A DNA stretch of 64,000 bases from Viridibacillus arvi (GCF_001274945.1 NZ_LILB01000001.1:1137354-1201353), one strand, 5' to 3'; positions 53,603-63,459 are shown, counted from the stretch's first letter. Program-made: numbers and translations. The notes: generated from the sequence alone by a model not told the origin.

Positions 53603-53665
53603 ATGTTTAAAGTCCATCGTTATATAGCCTACTTGATATTTCATAAAACCAAAACATTATTTTAG
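53603..53665 (+). CDS. possible 20-residue peptide
   Basis: GGAGG lies 6 nt before ATG 53603, and the frame ends at TAG 53663. The product is basic and hydrophobic (MFKVHRYIAYLIFHKTKTLF), and a strong terminator follows 28 nt later. Either a real small membrane peptide or the tail of a lost gene. Confidence 0.3.
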   Translation: MFKVHRYIAYLIFHKTKTLF

Positions 53666-53693
53666 ACGTATGCTAATACTACATGTAACAAAG

Positions 53694-53735
53694 GAAGGGA
53701 CCTCTCCAATTTAGAGAGATCCCTTCTTTTTTTGT
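53694..53735 (+). terminator. intrinsic terminator
   Basis: Arms GAAGGGACCTCTC and GAGAGATCCCTTC (one mismatch), 7-nt loop, eight T. Confidence 0.88.
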
Positions 53736-53759
53736 TAACTTCTGCATAACACACATTAT

Positions 53760-53944
53760 TTAAAAAGTTCTATTTTAGCACTACCGTCTAAATAATCAGG
53801 GTAAGCTTGCAGTGGAATGTCTCTTCTGAGATTCTAAAGGAGGAAGGCAGTTTTACACAAAACATCCCGGTGACCTTGCATTACTTGTAGAAAGGCTTCG
53901 TCATTCCCTTCAACTGCCTTTTTTATCATTTCATGATCCATCAT
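53760..53944 (-). pseudogene. relic of an ECF sigma / anti-sigma gene pair
   Basis: From ATG 53944 or 53941 (GGAGGGTGA upstream) the frame reads I-K-K-A-V-E-G-N-D-E-A-F-L-Q-V-M-Q, the N-terminus of SigX/SigM-type ECF factors, and stops at TAG 53834. After it the same strand encodes I-P-L-Q-A-Y-P-D-Y-L-D-G-S-A-K-I-E-L-F and a stop, which looks like the C-terminus of a DUF4179-type anti-sigma factor. A large internal deletion has joined the ends of a former operon. Confidence 0.6.
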
Positions 53945-54165
53945 TCACCCTCCCCTCTAAATGTTAGACTCACTACTATATAAATCCGTTTAATTAAAAC
54001 TAAATATTTCTAATTCATTTAAAAGAATAAAAGATGAAAAACTCATCTAACATCAATCTTATTTACATTATTTTTTTAACTGTATGCATTAAAAACAATA
54101 ATTTTACCTTAATTAGAAATTTAGTATTATAATGGATATACCATTTTAGAAAAAGGAGGGTTTTT

Positions 54166-54600
54166 TTGTTAGAGGAAAATATACCTAGGAAGAAACTTGG
54201 GCTTTTTTCTATTTTTATGGCCTTATTCTGTTTAATAACTGGAATTCTAGCTTACTCTTTTAATATTTATCCTGGGGGTTATTCAATAAAGGAGAATTCA
54301 GAAGAAGTAACAGTTATAAAAAAGAATTTTTCCAAAAAAGAGAAATATACTTTTGAGATTTCAGAAGAAAACCAAATAATAATTTTCTTAATAAAAAATG
54401 ATGTCAAACAATTACTTACTATGTGGTTAGTAATCATTTTTAGTGGATCTTCATTGTTAATTAATTTAGTAAATCAACTACACTTAAAAGACAAAAACGC
54501 ATTTTATATAACTTCCATACTCCTAATAATCCTATTACCATTAGTAATTTATGTTTATATCGGTAAGTTGGATCATATAGAACAATTATTAGAAATTTAA
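54166..54600 (+). CDS. small membrane protein, unknown function
   Basis: 144 residues from TTG 54166 (AAAGGAGGG 7 nt upstream). Three membrane helices at about 13-33, 83-103 and 115-133, with a charged exterior loop of about 45 residues between the first two. No recognised family. Convergent with the LysE-like gene across a strong hairpin. Confidence 0.65.
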   Translation: MLEENIPRKKLGLFSIFMALFCLITGILAYSFNIYPGGYSIKENSEEVTVIKKNFSKKEKYTFEISEENQIIIFLIKNDVKQLLTMWLVIIFSGSSLLINLVNQLHLKDKNAFYITSILLIILLPLVIYVYIGKLDHIEQLLEI

Positions 54601-54610
54601 AAAATAATTA

Positions 54611-54640
54611 AAGAGACTTGACTGAAGTCAAGTCTCTTAC
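54611..54640. terminator. bidirectional terminator between convergent genes
   Basis: Perfect 12-bp arms AAGAGACTTGAC and complement around a 4-nt loop, with A/T-rich flanks on both sides. Confidence 0.82.
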
Positions 54641-54700
54641 AATTACCTTATAGACATATTAGTAAAAAGGTTCGGTCTATGTATAACTACTAGCCTTGTA

Positions 54701-55339
54701 TTAACTTCTTAGTGTTCCTACACTCCTATAAAATTCCATAAAGAAATAGACACTAAAGCCAATTAGTATTACCCCTGCAAGAACAGAAGCCCATTGAATA
54801 TACCTAGTGTTTAATACCTTCCTCGTACCAGCAATTATTGTCATTAAACCAATATCATGTATCAATATCCCGATTAATATGCCCGCTCCTATTACTAAAA
54901 AGTTAATCGTGTTTGATGCATCAAATGAATTAATCAAAATCGGCCCAAAAATACTAACCCAAAATACCAAGTTCCCTGGTGAAACCGCTACAAGTAAGCC
55001 ATTAAAATACGATGATTTAAGAGATTTCGTCGATTTTTCTCCTGAAAGCGAAATACCATGACCTGCGTTTTTTATACTATCGTAGCCTACATACAATAAG
55101 AATAATGCACCGAGCAACCACAAGAAAGTTTGAATAATAGGTACAGCTAGTACTGAAGCTAATCCAAAATATAATAATAAAATAAGTACTAAATCTACTG
55201 TCATTCCACCTAGTCCAACAACCCAACCATGCATAAAGCCGTTTTTAAGTCCCTGCTTCGTCATCTCTATAGTAATTGTTCCAACTGGTAGTGCAATGGA
55301 AAGCCCTAGTAATATATTCGTTAAAAATAGCGTAACCAA
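54701..55339 (-). CDS. LysE/RhtB-family amino-acid exporter
   Basis: 212 residues from TTG 55339, which is 7 nt after AGGGGG; an ATG eight codons upstream overlaps that site. Six membrane helices, with the family signature L-G-L-S-I-A-L-P-V-G-T-I in helix 1 and L-L-G-A-L-F-L-L-Y-V-G-Y in helix 3. Probably exports an amino acid or related solute. Single gene. Confidence 0.85.
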   Translation of the reverse strand: MVTLFLTNILLGLSIALPVGTITIEMTKQGLKNGFMHGWVVGLGGMTVDLVLILLLYFGLASVLAVPIIQTFLWLLGALFLLYVGYDSIKNAGHGISLSGEKSTKSLKSSYFNGLLVAVSPGNLVFWVSIFGPILINSFDASNTINFLVIGAGILIGILIHDIGLMTIIAGTRKVLNTRYIQWASVLAGVILIGFSVYFFMEFYRSVGTLRS

Positions 55340-55523
55340 CTTATAACCCCCTTCATTATGCATTTATTTATATTTATATTAATATATAATGAATTATTAT
55401 GCAATAATGTGAGTATTTAAAGAAATGGAAGTTAAATATTCTACACTCCTCTTAAAGCTGAAAAATTGCGGCTGTCCAAAATTACACATAAATATAATAA
55501 CTTTCCTTCATTAGTTATTGTAT

Positions 55524-56030
55524 TTAAACTTCTCTTTTACTATCCTTGCTTTTTTCCGTCCTTTTCAAATAACGTATTAACGTCATCTCGCTGTTGATTT
55601 CTACTTCTAATCCAGTCTTACTGTAACCTAGTTTTTCATAAAAATAGCAATTCCGCTTCTCTTGTTTTATCGTATCAAGTTCCCATTGTCGTGTTTTATT
55701 GTATTTATGTTCTATTTGTTTAAAAACTTCTTGAGCGATTCCTTTACCTTGAAAAACCGGATGAATATATATAGGACTTATTCTTGCTCGATTATTTTCT
55801 CTTGTAACAACCCTAATCCCTCCAGCCATATTTTGACCATAGCAAATTACATAATAATCTGAATACGTTTCAGCTATTCTATTTGCTAACTTTTCGATTG
55901 GTTCATTCGCCGGGTTTGTTTCTAAATCATTGTATTTTATTAATAGAGGCATAAAAGCGGCTACTTGGATTTTATGTAATGCTGCAAGATCTTTATTCGT
56001 CGCAATTCTTAATGTTATTGGCTTAGGCAT
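55524..56030 (-). CDS. GNAT family acetyltransferase
   Basis: 168 residues: I-R-I/L-R-I-A-T-N-K-D start, acetyl-CoA loop V-F-Q-G-K-G-I-A-Q-E at about 110-119, and closing segment N-C-Y-F-Y-E-K-L-G-Y. Single-domain N-acetyltransferase; substrate unknown. AAGGGG precedes the ATG. Confidence 0.85.
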   Translation of the reverse strand: MPKPITLRIATNKDLAALHKIQVAAFMPLLIKYNDLETNPANEPIEKLANRIAETYSDYYVICYGQNMAGGIRVVTRENNRARISPIYIHPVFQGKGIAQEVFKQIEHKYNKTRQWELDTIKQEKRNCYFYEKLGYSKTGLEVEINSEMTLIRYLKRTEKSKDSKREV

Positions 56031-56328
56031 TTACAACACCCCTTATTTTGGTAATAATGTTATATCTATTCTCCCATACATGGTTGAAAATTTAAATTAA
56101 TTATAAGATTTTTATAAATTTTCAAATACATTATAATCAGTTACAAAAATTGTTAATACTAGTGAAATTATATGCAGATTAGCTATACTATATTTATAGC
56201 CACAGATAAAGTATAGCGTAATAGTTATTCATGTAGGTGTATTGTCGTTCAGTAAATTTAGCAAGTACAGGGCCAAACTAAATAGCAAAAATTGCTGTGG
56301 ATTGGTTAATAAACGTTCGAGGTGATTT
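56031..56328. other. intergenic region before the ydcF-like gene
   Basis: About 300 bp between divergent genes, AT-rich, no hairpin or frame supported. Only the GAGGTG site at 56319-56324 is a clear signal. Confidence 0.4.
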
Positions 56329-56949
56329 ATGAAAATACATATTTCTCAGTTGCAACCTGATAAACTATCAGACTCTCAACTCACAGATTTTCTGTTCAAA
56401 AATCTAGAAGATGATAATGAGTAGGGAGATGTGATTTTTGTTCCGGGTAGTAGTAAAGCTGTAACATATCGCTTACCAAAAGCAATACAACTATATAACG
56501 AAGGTAGAGCAAAGAAAATATTATTTTCTGGTGGAGTTATTTGGGAAAACACAAACTTAAATGAGGCACAATTATTAAAACAAAGGGCTATCGAATTGGG
56601 CATCCCAGAAGAGGTTATTTTAACAGAAGACCTATCACTTCATACGAAAGAAAATGTCCTTGCTTCACTACTTATACTAGATCGGGCATTTGAATTACAT
56701 AACATTAAGAGAATATTAGTTGTTACTACTAGATATCACATGAGACGAACACTTTTAAACCTTAAAACCTTCATGCCGGAATGGATACAATATTCAATGT
56801 GTTCGGTAGATGACAATACTACAAAGGCTAATAACTGGTTTGAAAACCCATATGGCAGAAAAAGAGTTGAAATGGAAGCAAATAAAATTATTAAATATGT
56901 TAAACAAGGAAGTATTATGGATGAAATTATAGACATATCCGAATGCTGA
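56329..56949 (+). pseudogene. YdcF/DUF218-family gene with an in-frame amber codon
   Basis: ATG 56329 with GAGGTG 5 nt upstream starts a frame that runs 31 codons to TAG at 56422 and continues in the same frame with D-V-I-F-V-P-G-S-S-K-A-V-T-Y-R, the start of the DUF218 domain, to 56949. Domain blocks K-I-L-F-S-G-G and V-T-T-R-Y-H-M-R-R are intact. GTG 56431 could restart translation, though the GGAG is only 2 nt before it. Family members act near the envelope or in DNA repair; role unknown. Confidence 0.75.
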
Positions 56950-57208
56950 TGATGGTTTTAAACACCAAGTTTATGTAATGACTGTAAATTTAGGCAGTCA
57001 TTTTTTATTGAATATTTTCTAAAAAATTCAGCTTATCACCATTTCTTTATGTTATCATTTATTATAAATATTTCCATTATTAGCAAACACCCCTCTGCTA
57101 ATTTGGATTCGATGATCGATTTCAACAAAAAATTCTAAAACCAGTTAAGGAGTGAACCCAATGTAGATAACAACTTTCTCTTGAACAATTAAATAAGAGG
57201 GGTTGTTT

Positions 57209-58453
57209 GTGTTGAAAAATAAATCATTCCGTGCATTGCTGGCAGGAGAGTCTTTAGCCAATGCAGGAGATACTTTTTACATTGTGGCTCTCATCACAAC
57301 TGTTTTTAGTGTGACAGATTCTTTGTTTTATGTTTCTTTAGTTCCCGTCATTAATTTATCTGGCGGATTTTTGGGTGGATTAGTCGCTCCACTTTTAATT
57401 GATCGATATAAATTAAGGTCAATTTTATTAAATTCTCAATTATTGAAGACCTGTCTATTACTTTTATTATCACTGTATGTATCACTATTCCTATCAATTG
57501 ATACGTTTGTGATCATTTATTTACTGATTTTTTGTACTAATTTTTTGGATGGCTTCGCCCATCCCACTAGTAGTGCGATTATTCCTGAGCTTATTGAAGA
57601 GACTTACTTGTTAAAAGCGAATAGCCTCATGTCGTCTGTTTATCAGTTCATTAATATGGGCGGATGGGCAGTTGGTGGGATTTTGGCAGTGCTTTTACAT
57701 TCAAATGGATTGCTGATTTTAACGTTTATCTTGTATGTATTGTCCACTTTCTTATTGTCATTTATTAAAATCGACGAGAAAAAACATGCTACACAATCAA
57801 CTAAAAAAGAAAGTAATCTGCATTCCTTTTTAGAAGGATGGAAATTAATATTAGTAGATAATAAGTTGCGTATACTTCAAATCACTCTGTTTTTAGGCTC
57901 CATTGCTGGCCCTGTTTGGGTATCTTCTATCATTTACCCATTTATAGAGTTACGACTGCATGAAGGTACTGAGTGGTGGGGTTACATTAATGCTGCTTTC
58001 TTTTTAGGCTTATTTTTTGGTGGTTTGATTGGGTATACGAAATCTGATTTAGTTGACCGGCACATCCATTTTGTCATATTGATATGTAGCTTTGTTGTTT
58101 TTTTAATGACTTTTCTTTTTGGGATCAATAGTTCCCCATTACTCGCTCTTTTGGTGAGTTGTATTTATGGATTATTCTACGAATTAAGTATGATCGCCAT
58201 TCACACACTCATTCAAGGTAGGGTCAAAGAAAAACTTCTAGCAAAAGTATATGCTGCTCAAAGTTCTATAACTATGGCTACTTTTGGTATCTCCACTCTG
58301 ATCATGGGTGTCATAGGAGAACGTATTAATATAATTGCTGTATATATGGTTTCTTCAATTGTTTTATTGTTGGCATTTCTCATTCTGTTGATAAAGAAAA
58401 AGCACTTGTCTTTATCAGTAGTTGATACGCATCAAAGCGTCGAAAATGAATAA
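57209..58453 (+). CDS. MFS transporter, efflux type
   Basis: 414 residues from GTG 57209 (AGAGGGG 6 nt upstream; TTG 57203 is an alternative). Twelve membrane helices; it starts S-F-R-A-L-L-A-G-E-S-L-A-N-A-G-D, typical of the macrolide/drug-efflux group of MFS proteins, with a central charged loop near residue 195. Monocistronic with its own terminator. Substrate unknown. Confidence 0.83.
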   Translation: MLKNKSFRALLAGESLANAGDTFYIVALITTVFSVTDSLFYVSLVPVINLSGGFLGGLVAPLLIDRYKLRSILLNSQLLKTCLLLLLSLYVSLFLSIDTFVIIYLLIFCTNFLDGFAHPTSSAIIPELIEETYLLKANSLMSSVYQFINMGGWAVGGILAVLLHSNGLLILTFILYVLSTFLLSFIKIDEKKHATQSTKKESNLHSFLEGWKLILVDNKLRILQITLFLGSIAGPVWVSSIIYPFIELRLHEGTEWWGYINAAFFLGLFFGGLIGYTKSDLVDRHIHFVILICSFVVFLMTFLFGINSSPLLALLVSCIYGLFYELSMIAIHTLIQGRVKEKLLAKVYAAQSSITMATFGISTLIMGVIGERINIIAVYMVSSIVLLLAFLILLIKKKHLSLSVVDTHQSVENE

Positions 58454-58481
58454 CTTAGGATTAAGTATGTAAGCATTATAA

Positions 58482-58530
58482 AAAACGTCCATTCCAGTTC
58501 AATAGTGAACTGAGTGGACGTTTTAATTTT
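58482..58530 (+). terminator. terminator of the MFS gene
   Basis: Arms AAAACGTCCATTCCAGTTC and GAACTGAGTGGACGTTTT with a 6-nt loop and T-rich tail. Confidence 0.85.
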
Positions 58531-58651
58531 ATTGCATTCTTTTATCTATTGTAATACTTCCTGTTAATCAATTCATGAAACTACTTTATTCAGGTGTACA
58601 AATCTATCATTTCCATTAAGAACTATCAACGAACGTCCGAGAACTATCGAA

Positions 58652-58789
58652 TCAAAAGTTAAAGTAGATGAAGAAGGCTACAATTACAATTAAAATGATT
58701 GTTTCAAGAAAATTATAATCCTGGTCTTTTTTATTGCGGATTTGTTCTCGATAAAGCCGTTGAACTTGTTTTTTATTCGCAAACTTCAT
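58652..58789 (-). CDS. 45-residue single-pass membrane protein
   Basis: ATG 58789 with GGGGGAG 7 nt upstream. A basic N-terminal half (K-F-A-N-K-K-Q-V-Q-R-L-Y-R-E-Q) is followed by one membrane helix at about 30-43 (I-I-L-I-V-I-V-A-F-F-I). The site and composition support a real small protein. Function unknown. Confidence 0.7.
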   Translation of the reverse strand: MKFANKKQVQRLYREQIRNKKDQDYNFLETIILIVIVAFFIYFNF

Positions 58790-59186
58790 CAATACTCCCC
58801 CAACTAATCATAAAGTGTATTCAAATATTACTGTTATAACTACCAACCGGACTTATTATCTATTTATTACTTATAATACCATTTCTTTTGTTTTCATCTA
58901 TATTTTTTTTGAACTTCTTTTATTATTATATGCTCGGATATGATTTCTTCTAAAGGTATAGGCCCAAGTACATTTTTTCGCTAATTTCTTTCAAGTAATT
59001 TTTAATATCATATAGCATTGAATTAGCAAGATGGTTAATCAATTAATAGTAAAAAACGGCCATAATTAGCAACCTCATTATGAAATTATTTAGATGTTGG
59101 TGGTGAGGTGAAAACAAAATTACCCTAGTGTTTTATTAAATTAAAAAACTTCGCTTAACCTACATCTTCAGTTCCATTCCCACTCT
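58790..59186. other. intergenic region, no gene seen
   Basis: About 400 bp of AT-rich sequence with stops in all frames and no strong hairpin. Confidence 0.4.
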
Positions 59187-60740
59187 TTACCTTTCAATAA
59201 TTCTATAATCAATTCGTAAAAAAGGAATACCAAAAATCTTCATCTTATGAAGTGCTGTTAGATGGCCTTTATGCGTTTCTATAATTGTAAAATGCTCGGA
59301 AAATGGCAGCTTGAATAGGAATTTTCCTGCTGCTAAATAAATTCCTTCATCCCCACTACCTTCACTTGTTAATATTAGTCGCCCTTCTATTTCCTCAAGT
59401 TGTAAAATACCGATCATGGAGGAATACGGTAAAGGCAATGCAATATTCATATATGTTCTGCCTGCAGTATTATGCTGAGAATAGATGGCCACAAAAGCGG
59501 TTTGCTCCCCCACTTTCCGAATCCAAGCACGTGGTTTAACTCTACCATCCACTCTCGTATCAATTTTCTTTATTTCCCCCGTCATTTCGGTTTCTTTACT
59601 TGAAATCGGTAAGTTTAATTGTTGCATTTGTTTGCTAATTGATTTATAGCACATAGCAAATGGTTTAAACCAAGTCGCCCATTTAATAGAAGCAACTAGT
59701 TGATATCGATCCGTTTGCTCATAAAATTCTATAATTGTTTTTGGCAATGCTTTTGTATCAACAAAAGCACTCAAATCATCCACAAGGCCTGGATGATTTG
59801 AGTCATCGGTTACTATCAATTTTCCACGAACTTGGCTTATTGGAAAATCCCATGAAAGCTGTTTCGTTTTTGGTGGAGACATCGCCCATCCAACTACACC
59901 GAGTAGGCCGAAGATAATGCAGTTAAAAAAACCGTGAAAAGCAAGCATAATGTCAATACGAATTATCCATTCACCAAAGGTATTTCCTAATGCATAAAGG
60001 AATGGAAAAATAATCGTCACAGCTAGAGCACTAAAAGAAAGACGGATACATACAGCTTGTATACGTGTTATAAAGTGGGTTTGAAATGCCAGTACAACAA
60101 GACTATAAATAGCGAAAATATACATTAAAACCGAAATCACTTCGAGTATTGGCCAGAATGTAATACCTATTGCAACAAGAATAGGTCCTGACAAAATCAT
60201 TGGGACAATCCATCTATACAACTTTGAATCATGCAATCTGCCAAAAAGGCCAAGAGAAATACACAATAAAAACGCTGAATAATGAAAATGAATGCCCGTC
60301 AACCAAGTTATCAGTGGACTAAACCCTGTATTTACTCCTGCTATATAGGAAAAGAACCAAAGTCCCCCGACAAATAAATACATCATGCCAATATCAATTG
60401 AAATTTCTGCCCAGTTCACAAAACCTCGTCGCAAGAATCGCTTCGCTCCTAGTACTGCTACAAATAAAGTAAATGCGACGTAAACTAATGCAAGTATTAC
60501 TGACCAGGTACTAGATGAAATAATATGTAAAATAAATATAGAAACCATTCCTGTGAAAATGATAAAGCGATGTAACCTTTTTATTTTTATGATTAGTTGA
60601 AGTATTACAGGCACAAATATTAACTGTGCTGCTGTTAACATTAGAAAGAAAGGCTGTTGCTTTGTGAACAGACTACTTGCGATAAAAAGAATGAGACCTA
60701 TTATCGTTATTGAACTAAAAAGATTGTTCCTTGAATTCAC
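59187..60740 (-). CDS. yndJ: YndJ-family membrane protein
   Basis: 517 residues. About nine membrane helices in the first 300 residues, including W-F-F-S-Y-I-A-G-V-N-T-G-F-S-P and H-F-H-Y-S-A-F, then a soluble C-terminal domain of about 210 residues. Resembles B. subtilis YndJ. Its start overlaps the DUF4166 gene by 26 nt. Third gene of a minus-strand operon with the DUF4166 and SRPBCC-DoxX genes; function unestablished. Confidence 0.82.
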   Translation of the reverse strand: MNSRNNLFSSITIIGLILFIASSLFTKQQPFFLMLTAAQLIFVPVILQLIIKIKRLHRFIIFTGMVSIFILHIISSSTWSVILALVYVAFTLFVAVLGAKRFLRRGFVNWAEISIDIGMMYLFVGGLWFFSYIAGVNTGFSPLITWLTGIHFHYSAFLLCISLGLFGRLHDSKLYRWIVPMILSGPILVAIGITFWPILEVISVLMYIFAIYSLVVLAFQTHFITRIQAVCIRLSFSALAVTIIFPFLYALGNTFGEWIIRIDIMLAFHGFFNCIIFGLLGVVGWAMSPPKTKQLSWDFPISQVRGKLIVTDDSNHPGLVDDLSAFVDTKALPKTIIEFYEQTDRYQLVASIKWATWFKPFAMCYKSISKQMQQLNLPISSKETEMTGEIKKIDTRVDGRVKPRAWIRKVGEQTAFVAIYSQHNTAGRTYMNIALPLPYSSMIGILQLEEIEGRLILTSEGSGDEGIYLAAGKFLFKLPFSEHFTIIETHKGHLTALHKMKIFGIPFLRIDYRIIER

Positions 60741-61326
60741 CTGCGTAAGCCATCACCTTTCCTATAATTGGGTTATGAATAAACACATGGATCGAAAATA
60801 ATTCACGTACTTCATCATAACCTTCTTCCACTATGACACGACCTTCTAATACTCGTGGAATAGGCACTTCAAATTCCCCTATAACTACGCTCTGAAAACC
60901 TGATCGAATAAGTAATCTCCCTTCTTTTGTCACATCAAATGTTAAATCTGAATATAAAAGACTAGGTTCACCTAAATAATCTTTTACAACTTTTCGCTTA
61001 GTATCAATTGACATACATGCATTAAAACATCTTGTCCTCTCTTTAAAATAGAAGGTACGTTCCCAATATACTTCAACTTCACCATTCGGTAATAATTTAC
61101 ATGTATTTTTAATCGTAAATGGCACGTCTTGACCATTTTCAGGGAATAAAAATTTCCAATTACTCGCAAACTTTAAGAATGGAGTTAACCATCTAGCGCC
61201 CGTTTCTATTTTTGACATCATACCGATCGCGAAAAATGGTACATCTATTGGTAGTGCATAACGCGCTTGTAATTTAGGATGGAGTTTGTGGAATTCTTCC
61301 CCCAAAAGGTTTTGGTAAATTGTCAT
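60715..61326 (-). CDS. DUF4166 domain protein
   Basis: 203 residues beginning I-Y-Q-N-L-L-G-E-E-F-H-K-L-H-P-K-L-Q-A-R-Y, the entry of DUF4166, with W-E-R-T-F-Y-F in mid-protein. Probably cytoplasmic and beta-rich. It is preceded by the SRPBCC-DoxX gene with 1 nt between coding regions and overlaps yndJ downstream, so the three are tightly coupled. In other genomes DUF4166 is found fused or adjacent to epimerase, DoxX and YndJ modules. Confidence 0.82.
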   Translation of the reverse strand: MTIYQNLLGEEFHKLHPKLQARYALPIDVPFFAIGMMSKIETGARWLTPFLKFASNWKFLFPENGQDVPFTIKNTCKLLPNGEVEVYWERTFYFKERTRCFNACMSIDTKRKVVKDYLGEPSLLYSDLTFDVTKEGRLLIRSGFQSVVIGEFEVPIPRVLEGRVIVEEGYDEVRELFSIHVFIHNPIIGKVMAYAGEFKEQSF

Positions 61327-61327
61327 T

Positions 61328-62239
61328 CTAACCCCTCTCTCTTTTACGAATACAACTAGACGCAGTTGGCAAATCTTTTGACATGTAGAAACCTATAATA
61401 GATATAACCCATAAGCTCATATTAAATGTAACCGGATTGAATGGATGTGTTGCGATTGCAGGATCTGCCAGTAAAGCACTAATTGTTAACATCGGGAACA
61501 CTATAATTTGTAATGCAAATAATCGCATTTTGTTGCGATATAGTAGCCAGACAAGTGCAAATAAAATCTCAAGTATACCGATTATGCTTACTGCTTTTAT
61601 AGCAGCTGTTCCTTCTATTGCAGTTAAACTTGATAACATAGCCACCTCCTCAGGATGCTTAGCAACCAGTTTCGGTATAAGCCCTTGATACATCCAAACG
61701 AAAATAAACAAAAGAGTAATAACATAGCTTCCAAAAAAACGTAAATATTGTGTTCTTGGGACTTCTCCCTTTTCAACCCAACGCTTCAGAACATCAAAAC
61801 TAAGAGCTGTTGCCCAGCCCATAACCGGACGGAAAAATCGATCTAGTAGCCCTCCTAGCATTCCATAACGTACTTTATAATCATATTGCGTTAAAAATGT
61901 CAGTCCCTTTTCTGTCGGTACATATTTCCAATAGCCTTTACCTTCACTAATTGGCGAAATCTTCTGGTCAGTCCCAAAATGAAGTGAGGAGGTTCTAGTG
62001 CCATCATTCTTGTTATGTATACCATTACTTTTACCCCAACCCGCTACCTTTAAGCCGAGCCCGATTTTCGTTTCATACAGAAAAGATTGCGGATCTTTTT
62101 CTTTTACTTTCGGTAAATATGTAATGGAAGAAAAGCGTAAATCCCATTGTTCATGGAGTTCAGGTTTTTGTGTAAACTCCCAGACATCATCAATATCTGC
62201 TTGAATAGGTATTTCTACATAAATTGGTTTATTCTTCAT
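61328..62239 (-). CDS. SRPBCC-domain / DoxX-like fusion membrane protein
   Basis: 303 residues. The N-terminal SRPBCC-like lipid-binding fold (about 1-150; V-W-E-F-T-Q-K-P-E-L-H-E-Q-W-D) is followed by four membrane helices (about 165-295) of DoxX-like type. First gene of the operon. One plausible role is sensing or handling a hydrophobic molecule at the membrane; this is inference. Confidence 0.78.
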   Translation of the reverse strand: MKNKPIYVEIPIQADIDDVWEFTQKPELHEQWDLRFSSITYLPKVKEKDPQSFLYETKIGLGLKVAGWGKSNGIHNKNDGTRTSSLHFGTDQKISPISEGKGYWKYVPTEKGLTFLTQYDYKVRYGMLGGLLDRFFRPVMGWATALSFDVLKRWVEKGEVPRTQYLRFFGSYVITLLFIFVWMYQGLIPKLVAKHPEEVAMLSSLTAIEGTAAIKAVSIIGILEILFALVWLLYRNKMRLFALQIIVFPMLTISALLADPAIATHPFNPVTFNMSLWVISIIGFYMSKDLPTASSCIRKRERG

Positions 62240-62550
62240 TCTATAACACCTCTACTTTAATACTTTGGCGTGTTGACCAAGCTGCTATAAACATCAACCA
62301 TAAGCATATGCAACACACCCCTTATATAACTGCCCAATCATACGTCAGAGCTATCTTAAGCACCAAAGTCATATATAGTATATGCTACAGAAAAATTAGC
62401 TCACAAAATACCTTTTGGCTTACCGTTGTTTGTAGACAAAAAAATACCATAGTAATAATTACAGGTAAATAAAATCTTTAATTTACCTCCATTTTTGGTA
62501 ATTAGGTTAATGTTAACAAAAAAGGCATGTAATAAATAGGTATAAAAAAA
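62240..62550. other. intergenic region upstream of the SRPBCC-DoxX operon
   Basis: About 310 bp, with only short chance frames. No clear promoter was singled out. Confidence 0.4.
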
Positions 62551-62582
62551 TAACCTATACTTTTAAAAGTATAGGCTATTGA
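62551..62582 (-). terminator. terminator of the acetyltransferase gene
   Basis: Arms AATAGCCTATACTTTT and AAAAGTATAGGTTATT (minus strand) with seven T, 8 nt past the stop. Confidence 0.85.
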
Positions 62583-62589
62583 AATCAAC

Positions 62590-63120
62590 TCAATCTGTCT
62601 TCAATTTAGAATATAAATTAAGGTCAATAAATTTTCCATTAGATTTTTCAGCTTGTCTTAGTGTTCCTTCGAATGCAAAGTTTAACTTTTGCAAAAGCTT
62701 TATGGAATTTATATTTTCAGGTTCAACTTTTGCTTCGATTCTATTTAACTCTAAAAACGTAAATGCATAATCTAACAAAACACTGATTGCTTCAGTAGCA
62801 TATCCCTTACCCCAAAATGATTTAGCAAGATCATAACCGATTTCCACTTTGGCATTTTCAAAATCTATGGAATTAAAACCACATGACCCGATAATTTCAT
62901 TCGATTCCAACTCAATGATCGAGTAACGCATAGCTTTGTTCTCTTGAGCCAATTCATCTAATAATTCTATCATATCTTTTGCCTGGTTTTCATCAGTAAA
63001 ATTGCTGATATTCATGAATTTAGTAACATCTGGGTCAGACCAAATCCTAAATAAACTAGGAGAATCCGATACCTTCATTTTCCTTAATAATAACCTTTTT
63101 GTGTGTAGTTCTGTAATCAA
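62590..63120 (-). CDS. GNAT acetyltransferase, RimJ/RimL-like
   Basis: 176 residues from TTG 63120, which is 7 nt after GGAGGG; the ATG at 63135 overlaps that site. T-K-R-L-L-L-R-K start, acetyl-CoA loop S-F-W-G-K-G-Y-A-T-E and the closing N-x-x-S-I-K-L-L-Q-K-L-N-F. Paralogous in type to 13195-13767. Substrate unknown. Confidence 0.85.
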   Translation of the reverse strand: MITELHTKRLLLRKMKVSDSPSLFRIWSDPDVTKFMNISNFTDENQAKDMIELLDELAQENKAMRYSIIELESNEIIGSCGFNSIDFENAKVEIGYDLAKSFWGKGYATEAISVLLDYAFTFLELNRIEAKVEPENINSIKLLQKLNFAFEGTLRQAEKSNGKFIDLNLYSKLKTD

Positions 63121-63459
63121 TACTTTTCCCTCCATTATGTTTTAGTTTTTGGGTTAAAGTTATTGATATCTGCGCATAGTCCAGTCCCTTCAGTGTAAGA
63201 TCTGGCTTTATTATACAAATTTCCGTTAACTAACACAAATAGAAAATTGTTATTTCTATTGTTTATGGACTTCTGGACTTTTCATCATATCACTGACTTT
63301 TCAATTGAGATTGGTACCGGACTAAAATAAGTTAGCTATACTCTTTAAACTCCACTCATATTAACTAGCTGTTTTCATAGTATTAAAGTTTCTTTTTTAC
63401 ATTATTATTTACAAAAGGAAATATATACCTTAGTATTTTTAGTAAAAGGAGGCCTTTCA
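63121..63459. other. intergenic region before the ABC ATPase gene
   Basis: About 340 bp between divergent genes; AT-rich, no frame or hairpin of note. GGAGG precedes the ATG at 63460. Confidence 0.4.
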
